NCBI RefSeq assembly: GCF_030323265.1
Contig: NZ_CP104992.1
Coordinates: 434,001-498,000, forward strand
DNA length: 64,000 bases
Direction of reading: 5' to 3'
Source of the DNA: Terrirhizobium terrae
GTDB lineage: Bacteria > Pseudomonadota > Alphaproteobacteria > Rhizobiales > Rhizobiaceae
Part shown: piece after piece, positions 9,596-18,765 of the stretch
Layout of the letters: each line of letters opens with the position of its first letter
Position numbering within the stretch: the stretch's first letter is position 1
Notes under the pieces: generated by a model
Seen by the model: the letters and a program-made list of their open reading frames with translations, nothing else
The model's database searches: none
Told to the model about the DNA's origin: nothing
Translations under genes and position numbers: made by a program

Positions 9596-10428
9596 GCGAA
9601 ACGATCGAACTCCTCCTCTTCCCCTTCCAGATCGACTTCATGCGGACCGCTTTCGCAGTCACGCTGATGATCGCTCTCCCGATGGCGATCCTCTCCTGTT
9701 TCCTGGTGCTCAAGGGATGGTCGCTGATGGGCGATGCGGTCTCCCACGCCGTGCTGCCGGGTGTCGTCATTGCCTATATGCTGGCGATCCCCTTCTCCAT
9801 CGGAGCCTTCGTCGCCGGCATGGTCTGCGCGCTGATGACCGGCTTTCTGAAGGAAAACAGCCGCATCAAGGAAGACACCGTGCTCGGTATCGTCTTCTCC
9901 GGCATGTTCGGTCTCGGCCTGGTGCTTTACGTCAACGTCCAGGCCGACGTGCATCTCGATCACATCCTGTTCGGCGACATGCTCGGCATACTGCCGTCGG
10001 ACCTGATCGAAACGGCGCTGATCGCGATCGCCTCGACGATCTTCCTCGTCATCTTTCGCAAGGACCTGCTGGTTCATGCTTTCGACGAGCAGCACGCCAA
10101 GGCGATCGGACTGCCGACGCGGCTTCTGCATTACGGCCTGCTGACGGTACTGTCATTGACGGTGGTCGGAGCACTGAAGGCGATCGGCATCATCCTGTCG
10201 GTGGCGCTCCTGATCGCCCCCGGCGCCATCGCCTTCCTGCTGACGCGCCGGTTCACGGCGATGATGCTCACGGCAATCGCGGTAGCGCTCGGCTGCTCGC
10301 TTGCCGGTATCTACATCGCCTTCTTCCTCGACAGCGCCCCCGCCCCCACCATCGTGCTTCTGATGACCGCGACATTCTTTGTCACCTTCATTCGCACCAT
10401 GCTGCAGGCCAGACGCGCAACGGCATAA
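9592..10428 (+). CDS. sitD: Metal ABC transporter permease, second subunit
   Basis: A 278-residue ABC-3 family permease paralogous to SitC: GDAVSHAVLPGVVIAYML and ALKAIGIILSVALLIAPGA match the equivalent SitC segments. It starts four bases inside sitC. Last gene of the operon, followed at once by a strong hairpin. Confidence 0.92.
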   Translation: MSETIELLLFPFQIDFMRTAFAVTLMIALPMAILSCFLVLKGWSLMGDAVSHAVLPGVVIAYMLAIPFSIGAFVAGMVCALMTGFLKENSRIKEDTVLGIVFSGMFGLGLVLYVNVQADVHLDHILFGDMLGILPSDLIETALIAIASTIFLVIFRKDLLVHAFDEQHAKAIGLPTRLLHYGLLTVLSLTVVGALKAIGIILSVALLIAPGAIAFLLTRRFTAMMLTAIAVALGCSLAGIYIAFFLDSAPAPTIVLLMTATFFVTFIRTMLQARRATA

Positions 10429-10460
10429 AAGACAAGCGGGCATATGCCCGCTTGTCTTTT
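10427..10460 (+). terminator. sitABCD terminator with an embedded MarR-type palindrome
   Basis: A 16-bp perfect stem (AAAAGACAAGCGGGCA and its complement) with a two-base centre, ending in TTTT directly after the sitD stop. Its core, GGGCATATGCCC at 10438-10449, resembles two further palindromes flanking the next gene, so it may also bind the MarR regulator. Confidence 0.8.
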
Positions 10461-10469
10461 ACCGGATCC

Positions 10470-10481
10470 GGGTATATACCC
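10470..10481. promoter_or_regulatory. Candidate MarR operator upstream of the marR-type gene
   Basis: Perfect palindrome GGGTATATACCC ending six bases before the ATG of the MarR regulator. Binding here would give autorepression. Confidence 0.6.
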
Positions 10482-10487
10482 ACGAGC

Positions 10488-10889
10488 ATGTCGAACGATA
10501 CATGTCACTGTGTCCTGTTGCGCAAGGCGACCCGTAAGGTCTCGTCCTATTATGACGAGGCGCTGGCGCCGCTTGGCGTCAATATCGGCCAGTTCAGCAT
10601 GCTGAGAAACATCCGCCGCACGGAACCGGTATCGCTCACCGACCTCGCGCACCGGCTCGACCTCGACCGCTCGACGGTCGGACGCAACGCCAAGGTGCTG
10701 GCCCGGATGGAATTGATCGAGATCGGCCACGGAGATGATCAGCGCGAAGCTGTTCTGACGGTAGGACCGAAGGGCCATGAGGTTCTCGAAAAAGGCGCCC
10801 CTCTGTGGGATGGCGTTCAGGACGAGATCGATGACCGCCTCGGCGCCGACAAGGCGAGACAGTTGCAGGAACTGCTCGCCGCCCTCTGA
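10488..10889 (+). CDS. MarR-family transcriptional regulator
   Basis: A 133-residue winged-helix protein. The DNA-binding region contains VSLTDLAHRLDLDRSTVGRNAKVLARMELIE followed by a wing DDQREAVLTVGPKG, as in MarR proteins. ATG 10488 follows a palindrome with no spacer for a strong ribosome-binding site. It lies between the sit operon and an MFS transporter; near-identical palindromes precede both this gene and the transporter, suggesting it represses both and responds to the transported compound. Confidence 0.85.
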   Translation: MSNDTCHCVLLRKATRKVSSYYDEALAPLGVNIGQFSMLRNIRRTEPVSLTDLAHRLDLDRSTVGRNAKVLARMELIEIGHGDDQREAVLTVGPKGHEVLEKGAPLWDGVQDEIDDRLGADKARQLQELLAAL

Positions 10890-10905
10890 TTTTTGAACCA
10901 CAAGC

Positions 10906-10917
10906 GGGCATATACCC
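10906..10917. promoter_or_regulatory. Candidate MarR operator upstream of the MFS gene
   Basis: GGGCATATACCC inside a longer GCGGGCATATACCCGC palindrome (10904-10919), 50 bases before the MFS start. It matches the operator-like site before the marR-type gene. Confidence 0.6.
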
Positions 10918-10967
10918 GCAGATTTTGAACCGCCTTATGGCCCCTGGCTACGAATGAGGACCAACGC

Positions 10968-12263
10968 ATGATCTCCAATGGCGTCGCCGGCTGGATGGCG
11001 AAGAGAAACCTTCACTACGGATGGGTGGTCGCCGCGACAACCTTCCTCACCATGCTGGCGACGGCGGGCTCGATGGGGTCGGCCGGCGTGATGATCCAGC
11101 CGCTGCACCAGGAATTTGGTTGGGACATTGCCGACATTTCCACCGCCATGGCCGTGCGTCTTGTGCTCTTCGGCCTGCTCGGTCCCTTCGCCGCCGCCTT
11201 CATGAACCATTTCGGCGTCCGCCAGGTGGTTTCCACTGCACTCGCCATGATCATGTTCGGCATCGTCGCCTCGCTGTTCATGACAGAGATCTGGCAATTG
11301 CTGCTGCTCTGGGGCCTCGTCATCGGCGTCGGCACCGGCATGACGGCACTGGTGCTCGGCGCAACCGTCGCCAGCCGCTGGTTCACCAAGCGCCGCGGCC
11401 TCGTCATCGGCCTGATGACGGCCAGCAACGCCACCGGCCAGCTGATCTTCCTGCCCATCCTGGCAAGCCTGACGGAAGCCTATGGCTGGCGCACGGCGCT
11501 GACCTTGACCGTCGCAGTCCTTGCCACCGCCTTCGCACTCGTCTTCCTGCTGATGCGCGACCACCCCGCCGATGTCGGCCTTCCCGCCTATGGCGAGACA
11601 ACGGTATCGAAGCCGCCGAAGCAGGATCACAAGCTCCTCGCCACGCTGGTCTCCCCACTCGTTACGCTGAAGAGTGTATCCAGCAATCCGGTCTTCTGGG
11701 TCCTGTTCGGCACCTTCTTCGTTTGCGGCCTTTCAACTAACGGCCTGATCCAGACCCACTGGATTTCGATCTGCGGGGATTTCGGCATGGCTGCGGTCAC
11801 CGCCGCAAGCACGCTCGCCGTCATCGGCATATTCGACTTCTTCGGTACGATCTTCGCCGGCTGGCTCTCGGACCGGTTTGACAACCGCGTCCTGCTATTC
11901 TGGTTCTACGGCCTGCGCGGCCTGTCGCTGATCTACCTGTCCTTCTCAGGCTTCAGCTTCATCGAACTCTCCGTCTTTGCCGTCTTCTACGGCCTCGACT
12001 GGGTCGCGACTGTGCCGCCGACGGTCAAGCTCGCCGCCGAGAATTTCGGCCGCGAAAAGGCCGGGCTCGTCTTCGGATGGGTCTTTGCCGGCCACCAGCT
12101 GGGCGCTGCCACCGCAGCCTTCGGCGCCGGTTTCTTCAAAAGCGATTTCGACACCTACATGCCCGCCCTGCAGATCGCCGGCGTCATGTGCATGCTTGCG
12201 GCCATCGCCGTCATGCTGCTGAAAAAGCCCGGCTCGGCAACCATAGTGCCGCAAGCCGCCTGA
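10968..12263 (+). CDS. MFS transporter, oxalate/formate-antiporter-like
   Basis: A 431-residue polytopic protein with about twelve hydrophobic helices. The N-terminal HYGWVVAATTFLTML and the half-way break after RDHPADVGLPAYGE fit the monocarboxylate/oxalate:formate branch of the major facilitator superfamily. Probably co-regulated with, and controlled by, the preceding MarR protein. Substrate unknown. Confidence 0.85.
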   Translation: MISNGVAGWMAKRNLHYGWVVAATTFLTMLATAGSMGSAGVMIQPLHQEFGWDIADISTAMAVRLVLFGLLGPFAAAFMNHFGVRQVVSTALAMIMFGIVASLFMTEIWQLLLLWGLVIGVGTGMTALVLGATVASRWFTKRRGLVIGLMTASNATGQLIFLPILASLTEAYGWRTALTLTVAVLATAFALVFLLMRDHPADVGLPAYGETTVSKPPKQDHKLLATLVSPLVTLKSVSSNPVFWVLFGTFFVCGLSTNGLIQTHWISICGDFGMAAVTAASTLAVIGIFDFFGTIFAGWLSDRFDNRVLLFWFYGLRGLSLIYLSFSGFSFIELSVFAVFYGLDWVATVPPTVKLAAENFGREKAGLVFGWVFAGHQLGAATAAFGAGFFKSDFDTYMPALQIAGVMCMLAAIAVMLLKKPGSATIVPQAA

Positions 12264-12270
12264 TTGCACT

Positions 12271-12453
12271 CTAGTCGGGCCGGCAGTCGATGCCGGCCCC
12301 ACCCTTGCGCAGAGCGCCTTTTGAGGCGCGGCTGTCGCTCGCGCCCCTGAAAGCCTCCATCGTCAGGCTCAGATAGAAGCCTGCGATAATGACCAGCAAC
12401 AGTGCCATGGCAACCGCGTTGAGCATACCGGCATAGGTGTGAAATTCGTTCAT
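12271..12453 (-). CDS. Small membrane protein, unknown function
   Basis: A 60-residue protein: a short N-terminal stretch (MNEFHTYAGMLN), one hydrophobic helix (AVAMALLLVIIAGFYLSL) and a basic tail. ATG 12453 is chosen because GGAG lies nine bases upstream. A longer in-frame start exists but lacks a ribosome-binding site. It converges on the MFS gene. No family recognised. Confidence 0.6.
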   Translation of the reverse strand: MNEFHTYAGMLNAVAMALLLVIIAGFYLSLTMEAFRGASDSRASKGALRKGGAGIDCRPD

Positions 12454-12536
12454 AGTCTCTGTCTCCGATCCTTGTCCGATAGGATCGAGATCTACAGACC
12501 GTTTTGACACCGGTGTTTTCAGCTTTGTTGCAGATT

Positions 12537-12565
12537 ATGTCGGGCCCCAAGGCCGGGCCCGACAT
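12537..12565 (-). terminator. Strong hairpin downstream of the chemoreceptor gene
   Basis: Perfect 11-bp stem ATGTCGGGCCC/GGGCCCGACAT (arms 12537-12547 and 12555-12565), twelve bases past the stop of the minus-strand chemoreceptor. The T-tract is poor, so efficiency is uncertain. Confidence 0.5.
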
Positions 12566-12576
12566 GCTTTGATGGA

Positions 12577-14291
12577 TCAGGCTGCCCGTCTTGGCGCAGC
12601 TGGAGCGTCAACCGCAGGAGCCCCCGGCTCGCGGATCTGCGTGCGCCGGTTCAGCTTGAACTGCTGCACCAGTTCGGCAAGCCGTGCCGCACCACTTGCA
12701 AGCGCCTGACTGACCTGGGTGGTATTCTCGACCATCGCCGCGTTCTGCTGCGTCATCCGATCAAGCTGCGCCACGGTATTGTTGATCTCCGAAAGACCGA
12801 CCGACTGCTCCTGAGCCGCCGTCGCCAGCGACTGGACGTTCTGGTCGATGGAGGCGACGAAGGCTTCGATCTCGTGCAGCGCAGCACCTGTCTCGTCGAC
12901 CAGCCGCACGCCTTCCGTCACCTCGCGACCGGAATTGTCGATCAGCGCTTTGATCTCCTTCGCCGCATTGGCCGAGCGCTGGGCAAGCTCTCGCACTTCC
13001 TGCGCGACGACGGCAAAGCCTTTGCCCGCCTCGCCTGCACGCGCCGCCTCGACACCGGCATTCAGCGCCAGAAGATTGGTCTGGAAGGCAATCTCGTCGA
13101 TGACGCCGATGATCTTGGTGATCTCGGCAGAAGCTCCTCGATCCGCTTCATCGCAGTAATCGTCTCGCGCACGACGGAGGAAGAATTGGTGGCCGCCCCG
13201 AGCGCGTTCTTCACCAGCTTGCGCGTCTCTTCCGTATTGGCCGTGGAGGCGCGTACCGTCGAGGTCACTTCCTCCAGCGCCGCCGAGGTTTCCTCCAACG
13301 AGGCCGCCTGCTCCTTGGTGCGGACCGACATCTGGTCTGCCGCCTCGTGCATTTCCTGGCTGGATCCGTTCAGTATGCTGGTCTGCTGCAGCACGCCGAC
13401 CAGCGTCTCCTGGAAGGCACCGATCGACGCGTTGAAGTCGCGGCGCAGCGGCTCGAACTCCGCGCCGAAGGGCGTGTCGATCGTCTGGCGGATGTTGCAC
13501 TGTGCCAGCCTGCCGAGGCCGGCACCAAGCTCGTTGACCACCTTGACTCGGTCGGACACGTCGGTCGCGAACTTCACGACCTTGAACACCTTGCCGCTGT
13601 CATCGATGATCGGATTGTAGGACGCCTGGATATAGATCGGCGCACCGCTCTTGGTGACGCGCGTATACTGGCCTGCCGAGAAATTCCCCACAGCGAGGTC
13701 GGCCCAGAACTGACGGTATTCTGCCGAGCGCGCATAGTCGGGCTCGCAGAACATCGCATGATGCTTGCCGGCGATCTCGCTCAGCGAATAGCCGAGCCCG
13801 GCCAGAAAATTCTCGTTGGCGGTGATGATTTCGCCGGTCGGCGTAAACTCGATGACCGCCTGGGCACGCGACAGCGCATCGAGCTTGCCACGGTTCTCCA
13901 GCGCCACCTTGCGCGCTTCGGTAATGTCGGTCGCGATCTTGACCACCTTGTAGGGCGTTCCGCGGCGCATCAGCGGATTGTAGCTCGCCTCGATCCAGAC
14001 CTCGCGCCCACCCTTGCCGAAGCGCTTGTATTTGCCCTGATCGAACGTGCCCTTGGCGAGCCGCGCCCAGAAGTCGGCATAGTCCTTCGACGCGGCTTCT
14101 GCCGGATCTACGAAGAGACGGTGATGCTTGCCGACGATTTCGGACAGCGAATAGCCGACCGTCCTGCAGAAATTTTCGTTGGCGGTGAGGATAATGCCGT
14201 CGAGATTGAACTCGATAATGGCCTGCGAGCGGTTCAGCGCTTCGACGAGGGCGGCATTGGACTGAATGTGGCCGAAAGGAATGCCGACCAT
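12577..14291 (-). CDS. Soluble methyl-accepting chemotaxis protein with two PAS domains (one frame break)
   Basis: About 571 residues. Two tandem PAS domains (about 1-125 and 126-250, each with the FxxxGxIxxANENF pattern and a PAC segment) precede a short linker and an MCP signalling domain containing the hairpin tip DEIAFQTNLLALNAGVEAARAGEAG. No membrane segment is seen, so this is a cytoplasmic receptor probably sensing redox, oxygen or a small ligand. The frame breaks near 13134, where one G is missing after a GAGGAG run (IEE then ASAEITKIIG). Start ATG 14291. Confidence 0.88.
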
Positions 14292-14419
14292 AATAATCTC
14301 CAGCTCTTAAACAATGGACTGGAAATTAACCGGACACTTTTAAAATTTTAGTTAAATAAGCACAAACAAAACTAGGCCAGATCTATAATTAGCTCGGGCT
14401 AATTTTTCGCACAGAAAGC

Positions 14420-14447
14420 GAAAGGCCCGCACAGAGGCGGGCCTTTC
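14420..14447 (-). terminator. Terminator of the transaldolase gene
   Basis: Stem GAAAGGCCCGC/GCGGGCCTTTC (14420-14430, 14437-14447) with a six-base loop, about 20 bases past the tal stop, followed on the minus strand by T-rich sequence. Confidence 0.75.
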
Positions 14448-14467
14448 TGTCGATTGCAGGTCGCAGG

Positions 14468-15433
14468 TTATGCAGCAGCGAGCTGCAGTTCCTTCTTGAC
14501 GTTGGCGCGCAGCGTCGCGAGATCCTTGGCGAACAGGCGGATGCCGTCCGACAGCTTCTCGGTTGCCATCTGGTCTTCGTTCAGCATCCAGCGGAAGGTC
14601 TTCTCGTCCATCTTGATCGGCGCGATGGCGTCGAACTTCTCCGGCGAGAGCTTGCGCTCCAGCGTGCCTTCGGCCTTGTCCAGCTCGTCGAGCAGGTTCG
14701 GCGCGATCGTCAGGCGGTCGCAGCCGGCAAGGGCTTCGATCTCGCCGATGTTGCGGAAGGAAGCGCCCATGACGATCGTATTGATGCCGTTTGCCTTGTA
14801 GTAATTGTAGATCGCGCGAACCGAGACGACGCCCGGATCGGTCTCGGCCGTGTAGTCCTGACCGGTGGACTTCTTGTACCAGTCAAGAATGCGGCCGACG
14901 AAGGGCGAGATCAGGAATGCCTTGGCATCGGCGCAGGCGACGGCCTGGGCGTGGGAGAAGAGAAGCGTCAGGTTGCAGTCGACGCCTTCGGCCTGCAGCA
15001 CTTCGGCGGCCTTGATGCCTTCCCAGGTGGAGGCAAGCTTGATCAGGATGCGGTCACGCTCGATGCCACGCTCCTTATAGGCGGCGATGATCTGGCGGGC
15101 CTTGGCGATGGAGGCTTCCGTATCGAAGGAAAGGTCGGCATCGACCTCGGTCGAGACGCGGCCCGGGACGAGTGCGGAGAGTGCTGCGCCCACATCGATT
15201 GCCATACGGTCGGCAACGGCTGCAACGACGGCATCATCCTGGCCGCCCTGCTTGCGGCCCCAGGCAATCGCTTCCTTTACCTTGTCGGCAAAGGCATCGG
15301 TACCGAGTGCCTTCAGAACGATGGACGGGTTGGTCGTGCAGTCCACCGGCTTCAGGCGGGCGACCGCTTCGATATCGCCGGTATCGGCGACGACAGTGGT
15401 CATGGAACGAAGTTGCTCTAGTTTCGACGTCAT
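14468..15433 (-). CDS. tal: Transaldolase
   Basis: A 321-residue TalB-type enzyme transferring a dihydroxyacetone unit between sugar phosphates in the non-oxidative pentose phosphate pathway. Visible signatures are [13 protein letters not shown], the Schiff-base lysine segment [16 protein letters not shown] and [20 protein letters not shown] 15433 gives the family length; a longer upstream reading would cross the divergent regulator. Transcribed divergently from a SorC-type sugar-responsive regulator. Confidence 0.95.
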   Translation of the reverse strand: MTSKLEQLRSMTTVVADTGDIEAVARLKPVDCTTNPSIVLKALGTDAFADKVKEAIAWGRKQGGQDDAVVAAVADRMAIDVGAALSALVPGRVSTEVDADLSFDTEASIAKARQIIAAYKERGIERDRILIKLASTWEGIKAAEVLQAEGVDCNLTLLFSHAQAVACADAKAFLISPFVGRILDWYKKSTGQDYTAETDPGVVSVRAIYNYYKANGINTIVMGASFRNIGEIEALAGCDRLTIAPNLLDELDKAEGTLERKLSPEKFDAIAPIKMDEKTFRWMLNEDQMATEKLSDGIRLFAKDLATLRANVKKELQLAAA

Positions 15434-15491
15434 CCGAATGTTCCTCGCTGTTTGCTGCTCGACGCCTCGGCGCCGATTTTGCTCCTCAGGC

Positions 15492-15509
15492 ATGTTATGT
15501 AGATAACAT
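15492..15509. promoter_or_regulatory. Palindrome in the tal/SorC divergent region
   Basis: ATGTTAT-GTAG-ATAACAT, a perfect 7-bp inverted repeat between the two divergent genes. A pair of GACATWTGT sequences follows at about 15531 and 15552. Candidate operator for the adjacent regulator. Confidence 0.5.
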
Positions 15510-15631
15510 CCCTGGATGGTAAAGAAGTCAAGACATTTGTCCTTCGGAATTGACATATGTTTCAACGACGACAATATCATGGCGGGCGACGAAACGATTG
15601 AACATTTCGGTCGCCGGGAGGATGAGAACCG

Positions 15632-16608
15632 TTGGCGAGACTGAGACGCGAGACCCATATCAGCTATTCCGACGCGGCCTCGATCCGGCTTCGCGCTGCC
15701 TGGCTCTATTACAATCAGGGCCTGACGCAGAAGGATGTCGCCGAAAAGCTCGGGGTCAGCCGCTCCACGGTCATCCGCATGCTCGACGAGGCGATGAAGC
15801 GCTCCGAGGTTCAGATCTGGATTTCGGAAGGCGTCGATGCCTGCGTCGAATTGGCGATCGGGCTCGAAAAAGCCTACGGGCTCGATGAAGCGGTGGTCGT
15901 CCCGCTCCGCGCGACGGAAGTGCCGATGCGTTGGCAGGCGCAGTCGGCCTCGCACTCGGCCGCTTCCTCTCGGACGTTATTCAGGACGACATGACGATCG
16001 GCGTCGGCTGGGGCCGCACAATGACGGCGTCGCTTGCGAGCTTCCGCCCGCCGCGCCGGGAAAACTGCAAGGTCGTCTCGCTGCTCGGCGGCATCGTCGC
16101 CGTCCACCAGACCAATCCGATCGATTTTACCTGGCGCTTTGCGGGCCAGCTCGGCGCCGAGTGTTTTATGTTCCTCGCACCGCTTCTCGTCGACACCGTC
16201 GCCACCAAGCGGGCGCTGATAGACAAGTGCGGCCTGAACACGATCTACGACCTCGCTGAAAACCTCGACCTCGCCGTCGTAAGCTGCGGCGATATCGGCC
16301 CTCATTCGACGTCGCTGTCGGAGGGCTTCATCTCCAAGACGGAGCTGGAGCGGCTGATTGCATCGGGCTGCGTCTGCGACACCATGTTCAACTTCCTCGA
16401 CGCGGACGGCAGATCCGTCGACACAGCCCTCAACGACCGCGTCATGTCGGTCGACCTCGATACGCTGAAGAAGGCGAAGCACATCGTGCTTTCGTCCGGT
16501 GGCGCCCATCGCGCCACCGCCATCCGCGCCACCATCCGCCGCATAGGCTGCAACACGCTGATCACGGACGAGGCGGCCGCGACGGAGTTGCTGAAGCTGG
16601 CGGAATAA
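15632..16608 (+). CDS. SorC/DeoR-type sugar-binding transcriptional regulator (one frame break)
   Basis: About 325 residues. The N-terminal HTH ([30 protein letters not shown]) precedes a C-terminal sugar-phosphate-binding domain ([44 protein letters not shown]). TTG 15632 has a strong GGGAGGATGA at a suitable distance. A single base is missing near 15920, after which the frame [13 protein letters not shown] continues. Divergent from tal; probably responds to a pentose or hexitol phosphate and controls tal and itself. Confidence 0.85.
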
Positions 16609-16613
16609 CCGGC

Positions 16614-16901
16614 TCAAACCTCATCAGGCCACAAGCGCGCGCCGTGCTGGACAAACAGGACTTCGACGCGATCGTCGTTCACTCTGTAAGCAACCACATA
16701 GGGCGTGCCGGACACAACGAGCTCGCGCGTGCCCACAATTTCGCCGGGCCTGCCGATGAAGGGATTGGCCGAGAGCAAGGTCGCTGTCTTTGAATGTATT
16801 TCGTTGACAACCCGACCGGCCGCTCGCGGATTTCTTTCGGCGATATAATCGCCGATTGCCTGGAGCTCGATGAGATATCGCCGCGTCCAGTGTATTTTCA
16901 C
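16614..16901 (-). CDS. RelE/ParE-superfamily toxin
   Basis: A 95-residue protein with the ParE fold pattern: HWTRRYLIELQAIGDYIAERNPRAA at the N-terminus and a C-terminal VAYRVNDDRVEVLFVQHGARLWP strand region. It starts two bases after the stop of its antitoxin. Members inhibit DNA gyrase or act as ribosome-dependent RNases; which applies here is not visible. Confidence 0.85.
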   Translation of the reverse strand: MKIHWTRRYLIELQAIGDYIAERNPRAAGRVVNEIHSKTATLLSANPFIGRPGEIVGTRELVVSGTPYVVAYRVNDDRVEVLFVQHGARLWPDEV

Positions 16902-16903
16902 GG

Positions 16904-17143
16904 CTAGGACGACGAGCTGTACTTGTTCAGAACGTCGGCGATTTCGGTGTCGGTGGCAAAGTTGCCCTGGTCAGCATCGTGGATGCCTTCCTGCACGCCC
17001 GCTACCCATTTCTCCTGCCAGGCCAGCGAGCGCCCGTTAGATAGCGCATCCTCGACGATCTGGCTCGGAGTCAGACGCGTGCGCTCGGCCAATCGATCGA
17101 TCCGCCGCGACAGGTCATCCGAAAGCTCGACATTGCTTTTCAT
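16904..17143 (-). CDS. Ribbon-helix-helix antitoxin
   Basis: A 79-residue protein with an N-terminal RHH DNA-binding motif (VELSDDLSRRIDRLAERTRLTPSQIVEDAL) and a C-terminal toxin-binding tail. ATG 17143 (MKSNVEL) is preferred to the upstream in-frame TTG. First gene of a two-gene ParDE-like module; such pairs repress their own promoter. Confidence 0.82.
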   Translation of the reverse strand: MKSNVELSDDLSRRIDRLAERTRLTPSQIVEDALSNGRSLAWQEKWVAGVQEGIHDADQGNFATDTEIADVLNKYSSSS

Positions 17144-17290
17144 ATCTGCATCTTCGCACAACGGAAGCAGCCTCGCAAAGGCAAATCACCTGTCGAGGCA
17201 GGTCACGCCTGCCGCGGCTCACGGATCGCTTTTCAAGCGGACACCCGCCTGAAGGTTAGGGATGCGAATTCGACTATGACGGCTCGGGCG

Positions 17291-18168
17291 TCAGTCGCCC
17301 GTCTCCCAGCCCAGCATCGCCCGCTTGCGGGTAAGCCCCCAGTGATAGCCGGTCAGCGCGCCATTCTTGGCGACGGCCCGGTGGCAGGGCACGACGAAGG
17401 AGATCGGGTTCGCGCCGACGGCCGCCCCCACAGCGCGGCTTGCGGTCGGCTGGCCGATATCGTTGGCGACGTCGGAATAGGTGACGGCCTTGCCATAGGG
17501 GATCTTCAACAGGCTCTGCCAAACCTTGACCTGGAAATCCGTGCCGATCAGCACGACCCGGAGCGGCCGGTCGCATTGCCATTTCGACCGGTCGAAAACA
17601 CGGCCGACATAGGGCAGCGTCGCTTCCCGATCCTCCACATAGGTGGCATTCGGCCAGCGCCGCGTCATGTCCTCGAGTGCCTCGACTTCGCCCGCCTCGT
17701 CGGCGAAGGCGAGCCCCGCCAGCCCGCGATCGGTCACCATCACCAATGCAATCCCGAAGGGTGAATAGTGGAAGCCGTAGCGGATCGTCAGCCCCCACCC
17801 TTCGCCTTCCATTCACCCGGCGACATCGCCTCATGGGTAACGAACAGGTCATGCAGCCGTCCGGGACCGGATAGCCCAACCTCATAAGAGGTTTCAAGCA
17901 GCGGCAGGCCCTCCTGCCCGAGCAGCCGCTTGGCATGGTCGATCGTCACCGCCTGCAGGAAGGCTTTCGGCGAGAGGCCCGCCCAGCGGGTGAACAGCTT
18001 TTGCAACTGCGTCGGCGACTGACCGATTTCGGCGGCAATCGCCTCCAGCGACGGCTGCTCGCGATAGTCGAGCGTGATCATCTCGATCACCCGGCGCACG
18101 GTGTCGTAATCCGAGCCTTCCGGCGTCACGTCGGCTGCGGGTGTCGCAAATTGAGCGAGAGCATTCAT
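17291..18168 (-). CDS. ada: Ada-like AraC/methylguanine-DNA methyltransferase fusion (one frame break)
   Basis: About 292 residues joining an AraC-type HTH domain (about 20-115; EQPSLEAIAAEIGQSPTQLQKLFTRW) to a methyl-DNA-protein-cysteine methyltransferase. The acceptor site PCHR is encoded at 17379-17390. The N-terminal zinc-cysteine phosphotriester domain of E. coli Ada is absent, so only O6-alkylguanine repair and regulation are expected. A C/G is missing in the run at 17798-17800, separating SPGEWKAKG from WGLTIRYG. ATG 18168 has AGGAGA six bases upstream. Confidence 0.85.
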
Positions 18169-18246
18169 GGTCTGTCTCCTTTCGCTCATATCTGCGCCTT
18201 TCGCCCCATCGAAACCACCCGTTTCTTGCCCATCAACATCATCCTG

Positions 18247-18744
18247 CTAAAGCCTGCGCGTCACGCTGGCGAGCGCCCCGCGAAACGCCGTGGCGAAACT
18301 CTCGCGATCATCCGGATTGAGGAAGGAACCAACCTCAGTGCCTCGCCCCTCCCCGGATACATACATGGAGGTAATGCCGAACTCTGCATGTCGGTTGACC
18401 TTGAACCGCGCCCAGAACGGATTGAACCGGTGCTCCACCATCCGTCCCGCGGCCGAGAACTTTCGGATCGAGACATTGCTGCGCGACACCGTCACCTCTT
18501 CCCGCTGCCGGCCCGAACGATAGCTCAGTTTCAGCGCCACATAGAGGCCGAGAAAGTCCAGCCCGAGAAACAGCCCGATCGGCCACGCGCCGGTCATCAT
18601 GAAGAAGATGCCGTAGAAAAGGCAGACGACACCGGAGAGCACAAGGACGACCCGAAATCCCACCCTGCCGAGCGATCGGTAGGGCATCAACTCGGCAGCA
18701 AAGACCGGCGGGTCCTCTGCCATATGCGCGTTGCTTTCGCTCAT
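18247..18744 (-). CDS. DUF2244 membrane protein
   Basis: A 165-residue protein with two hydrophobic helices (VVLVLSGVVCLFYGIFFMM and PIGLFLGLDFLGLYVAL) followed by a basic cytosolic domain containing SRSNVSIRKFSAAGR and NPFWARFKV, characteristic of DUF2244. Function unknown. Divergent from nth, with about 20 bases between the starts. Confidence 0.8.
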   Translation of the reverse strand: MSESNAHMAEDPPVFAAELMPYRSLGRVGFRVVLVLSGVVCLFYGIFFMMTGAWPIGLFLGLDFLGLYVALKLSYRSGRQREEVTVSRSNVSIRKFSAAGRMVEHRFNPFWARFKVNRHAEFGITSMYVSGEGRGTEVGSFLNPDDRESFATAFRGALASVTRRL

Positions 18745-18765
18745 GGGGCATGACTATACAGTCTG

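Noticed and set aside
14468..15955. A 495-codon minus-strand open frame covering tal with a long N-terminal extension
   Set aside because: The first 174 codons lie antisense to the SorC-type regulator and cross the divergent promoter region; the transaldolase fold begins at ATG 15433.
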